A DNA stretch of 14,912 nt from CAZCZR01 sp964503455 (GTDB taxonomy: Bacteria > Bacillota > Clostridia > UBA1381). Each line of letters starts with the position of its first letter. Position 1 is the first letter of the stretch. Where the stretch lies: the NCBI GenBank assembly GCA_964503455.1, contig CAZCZR010000044.1, forward strand, positions 1 through 14,912. The letters run 5' to 3'. This document shows positions 8,601-14,748 of this stretch, in pieces. The notes beneath the pieces are model-generated. The model was not told the DNA's origin. It worked only from the letters and a program-made list of their open reading frames with translations, and made no database searches. Position numbers and translations under genes: made by a program.

Positions 8601-10298
8601 GTTGGTTACCTGAGCAAAGAGCTGCTTGAAATAATTGAACAGCAGCTGGTTTTTGTCCGAAAGCACCGCCAAAGGAATATCCGTACCCATCGCGCCTATC
8701 GGGTCGCCGTCCTTTATAACGGTCTGGCGGATGGTCATATTTATATCCTCCCACGAATAGCCGAACAGCTTCATGCGCGTAAGCAGAGGAAGCTCCTCTT
8801 TTTTTCCGTCCGAGAGGAAGTCGTTTTCAACTCTTACAAGCGTCTTTAAAAGCACCGAGCTGTGTACGCTGCCGGATTCGGATCTGATCCTTTCCACCAG
8901 ATCGTGCCATGTGTCGGCGCGGCTTTTGGTTTTGACGGGCAGGTCGGAAAGCTCGGTGATGTTGTCGCGCACCCATTCGCCGTAAGGATGCTCTGCCGCG
9001 GCCGACGCTTTTATCTCTCCGTCCTCGATTATCCTGCCGGAGGCGGTGTCTATCAAAAGCATCCTGCCCGGATGCAGACGCTCCTTTTTCAGTACATTCT
9101 CCGGCGCAACGTCCATAACGCCCGCCTCGGAGGCGAGTATCACAAGCCCGTCCTTCGTAACGACGTATCTCGCCGGACGCAGACCGTTTCTGTCAAGCGT
9201 CGCGCCCACAAGAGTGCCGTCCGTAAACGCTATCGCCGCCGGCCCGTCCCACGGCTCCATAACGCAGGAGTGATATTCGTAAAACGCTCTTTTATCGTCG
9301 CCGGCTTCCGTGTCGTTTTCCCACGGCTCTGGTATCAGCATCATAACAGCCTGCGGCATCGGCACTCCGGCAAGAGTCATGAACTGAAGATAGTTGTCAA
9401 GCATTGCCGAATCGGAGCCGTCCTCGTTCACCACGGGGAAGATCTTTTCCATATCATCCGCGAACGCCTCGTTTGCGCATGACGTCCTTCTTGCCTTTAC
9501 CCAGTTGACGTTGCCGCGTATGGTGTTTATCTCGCCGTTGTGGATGATGCAGCGGTTTGGATGCGCTCTTTCCCAGCTGGGGAAGGTGTTTGTCGAAAAA
9601 CGCGAGTGAACAAGAGCTATCGCCGTTTTCATGTCGGTGTCCTTTAGGTCAAGGTAAAAGCTGCTGACCTGATCGGGCGTGAGCATACCCTTGAACACTA
9701 TGGTCTTTGAGGAAAGACTCGCAAAATAAAAATATCTGTCCTCCGAGTTTTCGGCGTAGCGTATCTCATGCTCCGCGCGCTTCATTATAACGAAGAGCCT
9801 GCGCTCGAACTCGTCCGCGCCAAGCTCTCCCCGCGCTATAAACACCTCGGCGATATACGGCATGGCGTCTTTCGCGCCGCTGCCTATGCAGTCGGGATTT
9901 ACAGGCACCTTTCTTATGCCGAGAAGCGCGGTATTCTCCTCCGAGATTATCTTTTTCAAAGCGGCTACGCTTTCGGCTCTTATTTCCTCATCGGGCGACA
10001 AAAAGAGCATACCCACGCCGTAAGCGCCCTTTTCGGGCAGCGGGATATTCTCGTTTTTGCACACCTTTTTGAAAAACTCATGGGGCAGCTGGATAAGTAT
10101 GCCGGCTCCGTCGCCGGTGTCGGGATCGCTTCCGACTCCGCCCCTGTGAGCGAGATTTTTCAGTATTTTTATTGCGTTGGTTATTATATCATGCGACGCT
10201 TCGCCCCTGATATGGCTTATGCAGCCTATACCGCAGGCATCGTGTTCAAGCTTCGGGTCGTAAAGACCCTGCCGCGCCGGCATTGCCGTGTATTCCAT
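5601..10298 (-). CDS. gltB: Glutamate synthase, large subunit
   Basis: The alpha subunit transfers the amide of glutamine to 2-oxoglutarate, giving two glutamates. The 1565-residue protein is complete. A 21-residue propeptide precedes the nucleophile Cys22 (ACGIG), which family knowledge says becomes the mature N terminus. The class II glutaminase domain includes HSRFSTNTFPSW (231-242) and HNGEINT (253-259). The FMN-binding synthase domain (about 870-1200) includes the PPPHHDIYS and DGGTGAAP motifs. The 3Fe-4S cysteines are Cys1165, Cys1171 and Cys1176, spaced C-x5-C-x4-C. The C-terminal GxGxG beta-helix domain lies at about 1300-1500. It is slightly longer than the roughly 1500 residues usual for the family. 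GGGAGG (10307-10312) is 8 bases before the ATG. A second ATG (Met6) is possible but has a poorer site. gltD follows. Confidence 0.97.
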   Translation of the reverse strand: MEYTAMPARQGLYDPKLEHDACGIGCISHIRGEASHDIITNAIKILKNLAHRGGVGSDPDTGDGAGILIQLPHEFFKKVCKNENIPLPEKGAYGVGMLFLSPDEEIRAESVAALKKIISEENTALLGIRKVPVNPDCIGSGAKDAMPYIAEVFIARGELGADEFERRLFVIMKRAEHEIRYAENSEDRYFYFASLSSKTIVFKGMLTPDQVSSFYLDLKDTDMKTAIALVHSRFSTNTFPSWERAHPNRCIIHNGEINTIRGNVNWVKARRTSCANEAFADDMEKIFPVVNEDGSDSAMLDNYLQFMTLAGVPMPQAVMMLIPEPWENDTEAGDDKRAFYEYHSCVMEPWDGPAAIAFTDGTLVGATLDRNGLRPARYVVTKDGLVILASEAGVMDVAPENVLKKERLHPGRMLLIDTASGRIIEDGEIKASAAAEHPYGEWVRDNITELSDLPVKTKSRADTWHDLVERIRSESGSVHSSVLLKTLVRVENDFLSDGKKEELPLLTRMKLFGYSWEDINMTIRQTVIKDGDPIGAMGTDIPLAVLSDKNQLLFNYFKQLFAQVTNPPIDAIREKIVTSTTTFFGSGGNMFSPSGENCRRIRAASPILTDGELERIRAVDKKGFKVITLPILFNVRGREDMETALESVFTAADIAIENGYSIIVLSDKDAGRFKAPIPSLLAAAGLHHHLIRQGTRMKVSIILESAEPREVHHFAALIGYGADGVNPYMAYEAIDRLINESLVTDVTYDEAVERYRHAETSGIVKVMSKMGISSIQSYRGAQIFEALGIDASVIDRYFTGTTTRIGGLDISGIEKEAIERHRSAFDAVTKNYALKTGGDYKWRANGEYHMFNPESIYKLQMACRSGDYKLYKEFAAEMNSHNEKQCNIRGMLNLRTVDKPIAIDSVESVESIVKRFKTGAMSYGSISQEAHECLAIAMNRLGGKSNSGEGGEIPERYIPDENGDSRCSAIKQVASGRFGVQIDYLRHAKEIQIKMAQGAKPGEGGHLPGGKVYPWIAKARYSTPGVSLISPPPHHDIYSIEDLAQLIHDLKNANRDARISVKLVSEAGVGTIAVGVAKGRADVILVSGFDGGTGAAPRTGVRHAGLPWELGVAETHQALLMNNMRNRVVIETDGKLLTGRDVAVAALLGAEEFGFATGPLIAIGCVMMRVCNLDTCPVGVATQSPLLRKRFCGKPEYVENFMRFIARDLREWMAKLGFRSVNDMIGHVECLSQKHVAGEGKLSGIDLSSLLYQPKICSNDSERYFNVAQDHELEKTLDINTLLALCEPALERGERVDAALSINNTDRVTGTILSSEIARRYGAEGLPADTINLKFTGSAGQSFGAFLAPGVTLRLEGDSNDYIGKGLSGGKIVVVPPKGADFIPHENVIIGNVAFYGAISGEAYIRGIAGERFCVRNSGVYAVAEGIGDHGCEYMTGGCAVILGRTGRNFAAGMSGGTAYVYDADGSFDIRCNKELVLLDAVESDEDTELLRAMIEKHVKYTGSSTGERILKNFDEEKSRFVKVIPKDYKKVVTVVRNELAAGASEDEAKLKAFEAVTGKKVAAV

Positions 10299-10364
10299 TT
10301 AGAAATCCTCCCTGTTGCTGTGACCGGTATCGGGTCATAACGGTTGATTTTTTTACGTTTTGAA

Positions 10365-10385
10365 GTAGGGGCGGATAATATCCGC
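10365..10385. repeat. GTAGGGG-type palindrome in the dapL-gltB gap
   Basis: GTAGGGGCGGATAATATCCGC contains a perfect dyad, 7 bases + 1 + 7 (10371-10385), lying directly after the dapL stop in the 93-base gap before gltB. There is no U-run, so it is not a strong terminator for dapL. It shares GGGCGGATAAT with the minus strand near 14863-14873, suggesting a dispersed motif. It may be a 3'-end stabiliser or processing site in a dapL-gltB transcript. Confidence 0.5.
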
Positions 10386-10391
10386 TGCGCA

Positions 10392-11606
10392 TTATGCGAT
10401 CACCGCTTGAATCCGTTTCATTGCTTCTATCGTCTTTTCCCTCGTAGAGAACGCTGTCAGACGCACATACCCCTCTCCCGAAGGGCCGAACCCCGAGCCG
10501 GGTGTCGTGATGACGTTCGCCTCGTCAAGCAGCTTGTCAAAAAATTCCCATGACGTCATTCCGTCGGGAGCCTTCGCGAAGATATACGGGGCGTTCTCGC
10601 CGCCGTAGACCTCCAGTCCCGCCTCGGCAAGAGCCGTTTTGATAATTCTCGCGTTCTCAAGATAATAGCTTATGACCTCTTTGGTCTGTTTCGCGCCCTC
10701 GTCCGAATATACCGCCTCGGCCGCGCGCTGTATGATATACGGCACGCCGTTGAATTTGGTGCATTGCCGCCTGTTCCACAGGCTGTTTAACGATACTCCG
10801 TCAAGCTTTAAAGCCTTCGGCACCACCGTGTACGCGCATCTCGTTCCCGTAAATCCGGCGGTTTTTGAAAAGCTGCGGAACTCTATCGCCACTTCCTTCG
10901 CGCCCTCTATCTCGTAAATGCTGTGAGGAACGTCCGCGTCGGTGATGAACGCCTCATACGCGGAATCGTAAAGTATCACGGCGCTGTTTTCTCTTGCGTA
11001 TTCTATCCACGGCTTCAGCTGTTCCCTTGTTGCGCTGCACCCCGTGGGGTTGTTGGGGAAGCACAGATATATCATATCCACCTTTTCCGTGGGCAGCGAG
11101 GGGAGGAAGCCGTTTTCGGCAAGACAGGGCATATAGTAAAGGTTAGTCCAGCGGCTGCCGTCAAAATCGCCCGCGCGTCCGCACATGGCGTTGGAGTCCA
11201 CGTATACCGGATATACCGGATCGCATACGGCAACTTTATTGTCTATGGCGAATATATCGGTGATGTTTCCGCAGTCGGATTTTGCCCCGTCGGAGATGAA
11301 AATCTCGTCAGGATCCAGAGCTATGCCGCGGTCGTTGTAATCCTTCTCGGCTATAAGCTCCCTCAAAAAGCCGTAGCCCTGTTCCGGCCCGTAGCCGCGA
11401 AAGCCTTCCTCCGTCGCCATCTCATCGACAGCCTTGTGCATAGCCTCTATAACCGCCGGAGCAAGCGGCTTTGTAACATCGCCTATGCTCATCTTTATAA
11501 CGTCCGCGCCGGGATGCGCAGCGACATACTCGTCAAGCTTCTTTGCCACCGTAGAAAACAGATAGCTGCCCGGCAGCTTTAAAAAATTTTCGTTTACCTT
11601 TGCCAT
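10392..11606 (-). CDS. dapL: LL-diaminopimelate aminotransferase
   Basis: A PLP-dependent fold-type I aminotransferase converts tetrahydrodipicolinate directly to LL-diaminopimelate, with glutamate as amino donor. This bypasses the succinylated or acetylated routes to lysine and cell wall. The 404-residue protein shows the family start VNENFLKLPGSYLF, FRGYGPEQGYGFLRE (69-83), ISDGAKSDCGN (104-114), the NNPTG motif (185-189), the aspartate of ILYDSAYEAF (211-220) and the PLP lysine in SFSKTAGFTGTR (Lys248). The open frame extends 7 codons upstream to a TTG. I prefer the ATG at 11606, where GGAAAGGA lies about 11 bases upstream and the conserved sequence starts. It directly follows dapF, which uses its product, and precedes gltB, which makes its donor glutamate. 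Confidence 0.95.
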   Translation of the reverse strand: MAKVNENFLKLPGSYLFSTVAKKLDEYVAAHPGADVIKMSIGDVTKPLAPAVIEAMHKAVDEMATEEGFRGYGPEQGYGFLRELIAEKDYNDRGIALDPDEIFISDGAKSDCGNITDIFAIDNKVAVCDPVYPVYVDSNAMCGRAGDFDGSRWTNLYYMPCLAENGFLPSLPTEKVDMIYLCFPNNPTGCSATREQLKPWIEYARENSAVILYDSAYEAFITDADVPHSIYEIEGAKEVAIEFRSFSKTAGFTGTRCAYTVVPKALKLDGVSLNSLWNRRQCTKFNGVPYIIQRAAEAVYSDEGAKQTKEVISYYLENARIIKTALAEAGLEVYGGENAPYIFAKAPDGMTSWEFFDKLLDEANVITTPGSGFGPSGEGYVRLTAFSTREKTIEAMKRIQAVIA

Positions 11607-11694
11607 TCTTCCGTTTATCCTTTCCAAATCACAGTTTTATATAACCTAAGCGCAGCGCGTCTAAAGCGTCGGGTTCCGTTTCAAGCGAGCTTAG

Positions 11695-11709
11695 CGGAGC
11701 GCTGCTCCG
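11695..11709. repeat. Perfect dyad in the dapF-dapL gap
   Basis: CGGAGC and GCTCCG (6 bp) flank a GCT loop, 15 bases after the dapF stop on the minus strand. The 117-base gap (11607-11723) also holds a GC-rich stretch around 11648-11675 with repeated AGCGC/GCGTC words. No U-run follows, so a terminator is unlikely. I see no promoter good enough to claim for dapL. Confidence 0.35.
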
Positions 11710-11723
11710 GTTTAAATGCAAAT

Positions 11724-12575
11724 TTATATCGTTATAACACCGTCGAACACAAATTCGGCGGGACCCGTCATATATATATTGCCGTCCTCTTTGTTCCATT
11801 CTATGTGAAGCGTTCCGCCCGTAAGCACTATATCCGCCTCGTTGTCCGTCAGATCCGAAAGCACGCACGCCGCAAGCGTCGCGCAGGCTCCCGTGCCGCA
11901 GGCAAGCGTCTCGCCGGCTCCGCGCTCCCAGACTCTCATCCTTACGGTGCGGCGGTCCCTCACATAAGCAAATTCCGTGTTGATCTTGCGCGGAAAGAGC
12001 GGATGCGTTTCGAATTTGGGGCCGAGCTTTTCTATGGGAAAGCTTTCAACGGCGTCCTCGCTTTGCAAAAATGTCACCGCGTGGGGATTTCCCATCGAAA
12101 CGCCCGTCATAAAATACTTCTTCCCCTCGACTGTCACCGGCTCCGCGATAAACCTGTCCTTGTCCGATATTATGGGTATCTTCTTCGGATCGAGCTGGGG
12201 ACCTCCCATATTGACCCTGACGGTCTTTACGGCGCCGTTTTCAAGATTTAACCGAAGCGTCTTTATTCCGGCAAGCGTTTCTACAGCGACCTCGGTCTTG
12301 TCAGTAAGACCTCTGTCATGAACGAACTTTCCCACGCATCGGACGGCGTTGCCGCACATTTCCGCCTGCGAGCCGTCGGAGTTGTACATATTCATGGTAA
12401 AATCCGCCTTTTCGGACGGGCATATAAGCACAAGTCCGTCCGAGCCTATGCCGAAATGCCTGTCGGAAAGCCGCCTTGCCGTTTCGTTTATATCCTCTAT
12501 CATGCCCTTTGTGCAGTCAACATATATATAATCGTTGCCCGCACCCTGCATTTTTGTAAAATGTATAGTCTGCAC
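11724..12575 (-). CDS. dapF: Diaminopimelate epimerase
   Basis: A PLP-independent two-cysteine racemase converts LL-diaminopimelate to meso-diaminopimelate, the cross-linking residue of many peptidoglycans and the lysine precursor. The two catalytic cysteines are visible in NSDGSQAEMCGNAVR (Cys74) and ETLACGTGACA (Cys226), in the two mirrored halves of the fold. The 283-residue length and the start TIHFTKMQGAGNDYIYVD are typical. The frame can be opened at GTG 12587, but GTG 12575 is better: a strong GAGGTGA lies 7 bases before it, inside the longer reading. The start codon is thus GTG. The gene begins 14 bases after the ANTAR gene stop, so it is certainly co-transcribed with it. dapL follows after 117 bases. 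Confidence 0.95.
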   Translation of the reverse strand: MQTIHFTKMQGAGNDYIYVDCTKGMIEDINETARRLSDRHFGIGSDGLVLICPSEKADFTMNMYNSDGSQAEMCGNAVRCVGKFVHDRGLTDKTEVAVETLAGIKTLRLNLENGAVKTVRVNMGGPQLDPKKIPIISDKDRFIAEPVTVEGKKYFMTGVSMGNPHAVTFLQSEDAVESFPIEKLGPKFETHPLFPRKINTEFAYVRDRRTVRMRVWERGAGETLACGTGACATLAACVLSDLTDNEADIVLTGGTLHIEWNKEDGNIYMTGPAEFVFDGVITI

Positions 12576-12589
12576 TTTTGCTGTCACCT

Positions 12590-13114
12590 CTATATCCCAA
12601 GTATCATACGCGCCATATCTATTATGCGCGAACCGGAGTCCATGCTGCGCTTTTGCAAAAAGCGATGCGCCTCGTCCTCGCTCATGCCCTGCTCCTCCAT
12701 AAGACGGAGCTTTGCCCGTGCGATTATTTTTTCATCGGCGGCGCTTCGTTTGGGGCGGTTTTTCCTGCTGCTGACCCTCCCCGCCAAAATATCCGCCGCG
12801 TTTAAAAGTATCATACGGTTCACCGGCAGCGCCACGGTAAACAAATCGCGATGCTCGATATATTCAAGCTGCTCCGGCTTTATAATGACGGCGATAGGCC
12901 CCGGCGCGCCGAGAGCGTCGTAAACATCGTTCGCGGTGCCGTCTCTTAAGCGGAAGCTCATCATAATAAGCGCGTCATCGTAGATATGCGCCGCTCTTAT
13001 AAGCGCCGCCGCCGACAGACAGACCGAAGCCACACTGTGCCCGCCGGACTCAAGCATACCCGCTATCTTTACCCCAAGCTCCCGCTTGGGAAAAGCAAGT
13101 ATAAATCTGCTCAT
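12590..13114 (-). CDS. ANTAR-domain RNA-binding regulator with degenerate receiver
   Basis: This 174-residue protein has a receiver-like N-terminal domain (about 1-110), a basic linker (SSRKNRPKRS, 115-124) and a C-terminal ANTAR domain (about 122-173). The ANTAR core is AADEKIIARAKLRLMEEQGM (125-144) followed by SEDEAHRFLQKRSMDSGSRI, the usual three-helix pattern with the AK..LME and A...L..RSMD signatures. ANTAR proteins bind paired RNA hairpins and prevent transcription termination. The receiver part lacks the phosphorylation residues: the acidic pair after beta 1 reads FPKRE, the phospho-aspartate position is Ser53 (MMSFRLRDG), and the beta-5 lysine position is Leu96 (ALPVNR). It therefore is unlikely to be switched by a histidine kinase. 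It lies 52 bases after glnA, with a modest GGGGG site before its ATG. The target is probably the glnA leader. Confidence 0.9.
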   Translation of the reverse strand: MSRFILAFPKRELGVKIAGMLESGGHSVASVCLSAAALIRAAHIYDDALIMMSFRLRDGTANDVYDALGAPGPIAVIIKPEQLEYIEHRDLFTVALPVNRMILLNAADILAGRVSSRKNRPKRSAADEKIIARAKLRLMEEQGMSEDEAHRFLQKRSMDSGSRIIDMARMILGI

Positions 13115-13166
13115 GTGCGCCGCCCCCTGTCTTATCCCTGATTCGCTGCCCTTTATTTTTCCGCCA

Positions 13167-14504
13167 TCAGTATCTTGTCAGATAAATTTCCGTTTCCCAT
13201 TTGCTGACGGTGTGCGCATATTCATTATATTCAAATTCCTTGGCGCTGATGTATTTTTGAGCAAGCTCCCCGCCCAAAAGCTCCTTTAAAAGCTCGGATT
13301 CCTTCGCGACGGCAAGCGCCGCCTTAAGACTTATGGGCAGATTTTCAACGCCCAGCGCTCTGCGCTCCCTGTCTGTCAGGTCGTAGATGTTCATATCCAC
13401 GCTGTGCGGAGGCGTAAGTCCCTCCTTTATGCCCGCAAGCCCCGCTTTAAGACACGCCGCAAGCGCCAGATACGGGTTCGCCGTGGGATCGGGCGAACGG
13501 TATTCTATCCTTGTGCCTGCTTCGTCGGGCGAACACGGCACTCTTATAAGAAGGCTCCTGTTCGTTTCGCTCCACGCTATATGGCACGGAGCCTCAAAGC
13601 CGGGGACAAACCGCTTGTAGGAATTGACCGTCGGGTTGACCACGCAGGCTATATCGGGCGTGTATTTCAAAAGTCCGGCTATGAATTTATAAGCCGTGTC
13701 CGAAAGCTTTTCGGGCGAAGCGGGGTTATAGAAAATATTGCGTCCGGAATTGTCGGAGAGCGACATATTCAGATGCATACCGCTGCCGTGGCGGTTTTCG
13801 ATAGGCTTAGGCATAAATGTAGCGTGAAAGCCGTGGCGGTTGGCTATTGTCTTGACCACCATTTTGAAGGTGTTGATCCTGTCGGCGGTGGTAAGCGCCC
13901 CCGCGTATTTGAAGTCGATCTCGTTTTGACCGCCCGCCACCTCGTGATGCGACGATACTATCTGATACCCCATATCCTCAAGAGTCAGGCATATATCGCG
14001 GCGGCAGTTTTCGCCGGCGTCTATGGGGGCGAGATCGAAATATCCGGCGTTGTCGATAGGCTCCGTGGTGGGGTCGCCGTTGTCGTCAAGACGGAAGAGG
14101 AAGAACTCGCACTCCGGACCTACATTGAAGGAATATCCCATTTCCTTTGCTTCGGCGATGACCTTCTTCAGGATATATCTCGGGTCCGACTCATACGGCG
14201 CTCCCGACATATCGACAATATCGCAGATAAGCCTTGCGACCTTGCCCTGATGCGGCCGCCACGGGAAGATCGTGAACGTGTCAAGATCGGGTCTTAGGAT
14301 CATATCGGACTCCTCTATGCGGGAAAACCCTTCCACAGCGGAGCCGTCAAACGCGCAGCCGTTGTCGATGATCTCCCCGATGCGCGAATCCGTCACGGCA
14401 ACATTCCTCATTCTGCCGAAAATGTCCGAGAACTGAAGCCTTATGAACTTTACATCCTCCTCCTCGATCATATTCATTATATCCTGCTTGGTATAAATAG
14501 ACAT
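13167..14504 (-). CDS. glnA: Glutamine synthetase, type I alpha
   Basis: The enzyme makes glutamine from glutamate, ammonium and ATP as a dodecamer. The 445-residue protein matches the short GSI-alpha form of Firmicutes. It shows FDGSAVEGFSRIEESD (52-67), the metal-binding GPECEF (129-134), the HHEVAGGQNEIDF motif (186-198), MPKPIENRHGSGMH (231-244) and NRSLLIRVP (315-323). Arg62 and Glu304 fall at the positions of the residues tied to glutamine feedback inhibition in the Bacillus enzyme, so feedback control is likely. A tyrosine occurs in NIYDLT (374), but the short form is not normally adenylylated. The frame opens earlier, at ATG 14552. I choose ATG 14504 because GGAGG lies 9 bases upstream and the family begins here. 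It is the first gene of the block. Confidence 0.96.
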   Translation of the reverse strand: MSIYTKQDIMNMIEEEDVKFIRLQFSDIFGRMRNVAVTDSRIGEIIDNGCAFDGSAVEGFSRIEESDMILRPDLDTFTIFPWRPHQGKVARLICDIVDMSGAPYESDPRYILKKVIAEAKEMGYSFNVGPECEFFLFRLDDNGDPTTEPIDNAGYFDLAPIDAGENCRRDICLTLEDMGYQIVSSHHEVAGGQNEIDFKYAGALTTADRINTFKMVVKTIANRHGFHATFMPKPIENRHGSGMHLNMSLSDNSGRNIFYNPASPEKLSDTAYKFIAGLLKYTPDIACVVNPTVNSYKRFVPGFEAPCHIAWSETNRSLLIRVPCSPDEAGTRIEYRSPDPTANPYLALAACLKAGLAGIKEGLTPPHSVDMNIYDLTDRERRALGVENLPISLKAALAVAKESELLKELLGGELAQKYISAKEFEYNEYAHTVSKWETEIYLTRY

Positions 14505-14570
14505 ATCATTATTCCTCCATGCTTCCGGCAGAGCCTGCCCGCGAAAATACATTAATCTTACTGTCCTTGT

Positions 14571-14601
14571 GCGCCGAATACCAAAAAAGGGTATTCTGCG
14601 C
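14571..14601 (-). promoter_or_regulatory. Alternative hairpin that captures the 3' half of the glnA-leader terminator
   Basis: On the minus strand GCGCAGAATACC pairs with GGTATTCGGCGC, 11 of 12 positions, around a 7-base loop (CUUUUUU) that contains the terminator's U-run. It uses the same GCAGAATACC as the 3' side of the terminator stem, so the two cannot coexist. It is compatible with the upstream hexaloop hairpin. It can form only after polymerase passes the U-run, so it may consolidate an antiterminated RNA or affect stability. The structure is read by eye, not energy-calculated. Confidence 0.6.
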
Positions 14602-14628
14602 CGTTAATACTGACTGCAGAACACCCTT
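14583..14628 (-). terminator. Intrinsic terminator (attenuator) in the glnA leader
   Basis: On the minus strand AAGGGTGTTCTGC (14628-14616) pairs with GCAGAATACCCTT (14599-14587), 13 bp with one G-U pair, followed by a run of six U (14588-14583, its first two in the stem). It lies between the promoter and the glnA start, 79 bases before the ATG. A terminator in this position implies premature termination of glnA transcription unless it is disrupted. Confidence 0.85.
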
Positions 14629-14634
14629 GTTCCG
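14617..14634 (-). promoter_or_regulatory. Candidate ANTAR-binding hexaloop hairpin, antiterminator
   Basis: On the minus strand CGGAAC pairs with GTTCTG (6 bp, one G-U) around the hexaloop AAGGGT. Loop position 1 is A and position 4 is G, the signature of hairpins bound by ANTAR proteins. The hairpin consumes AAGGGTGTTCTG, the 5' side of the terminator stem, so its formation prevents termination. It sits at the very 5' end of the predicted transcript. Known ANTAR sites have two such hairpins; I find only one clear copy here. Confidence 0.65.
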
Positions 14635-14640
14635 AAACAT

Positions 14641-14669
14641 ATTCTATCATATGCAAAAATGTTTGTCAA
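14641..14669 (-). promoter_or_regulatory. Sigma-A promoter for glnA and the cluster behind it
   Basis: On the minus strand a perfect -35 TTGACA (14669-14664) and a -10 TAGAAT (14646-14641) are separated by 17 bases. The predicted start is near 14634, giving a leader of about 130 bases that begins at the hexaloop hairpin. A strong constitutive promoter ahead of a terminator is the usual architecture for control by attenuation. Confidence 0.88.
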
Positions 14670-14684
14670 GGCTAATATTTGCAT
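14651..14684. promoter_or_regulatory. Dyad around the glnA -35 box, possible operator
   Basis: ATGCAAAAAT (14651-14660) and ATATTTGCAT (14675-14684) form inverted half-sites, 9 of 10 positions matching, separated by 14 bases. The -35 box lies in the spacer and one arm lies in the promoter spacer. A further TGCAAAATAT occurs on the minus strand at about 14698-14689. A repressor bound here would block polymerase. The AT-rich context makes chance a real alternative. Confidence 0.35.
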
Positions 14685-14691
14685 TTTTATA

Positions 14692-14737
14692 TTTTGCACA
14701 ACAATGCGGCGCGATACAAAGCGCGTGTTGTGCAAAA
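14692..14737. repeat. Perfect 12-bp inverted repeat upstream of glnA
   Basis: TTTTGCACAACA (14692-14703) and TGTTGTGCAAAA (14726-14737) are exact reverse complements around a 22-base centre that itself has GCGC words able to pair. Neither side is followed by a run of T on its outgoing strand, so it is not a convincing terminator. It ends 23 bases upstream of the glnA -35 box, so it could be an operator, a cruciform or a small mobile remnant. Confidence 0.6.
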
Positions 14738-14748
14738 CGGCAAAGCAA

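Noticed and set aside
10299..10391. Independent attenuator or ANTAR site in front of gltB
   Set aside because: The TGACC/GGTCA hairpin at about 10320-10336 has a 7-base loop without the A1/G4 pattern and no U-run follows, so there is no terminator to control.
13404..14297. 297-codon open frame on the + strand opposite glnA
   Set aside because: It is antisense to glnA, with low-complexity Arg/Val/Gly-rich translation and no start signal; glnA accounts for the conservation.
14505..14552. Longer glnA start at ATG 14552
   Set aside because: It adds 16 residues not typical of the family and lacks a well-spaced ribosome-binding site, whereas ATG 14504 has GGAGG 9 bases upstream and puts Arg62 and Glu304 at their family positions.
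14647..14662. Second ANTAR hexaloop hairpin upstream of the first (a CATAT/ATATG stem with 6-base loop across the -10 box)
   Set aside because: It overlaps the promoter -10 box and so should not be transcribed, and its loop GATAGA lacks A at position 1 and G at position 4.
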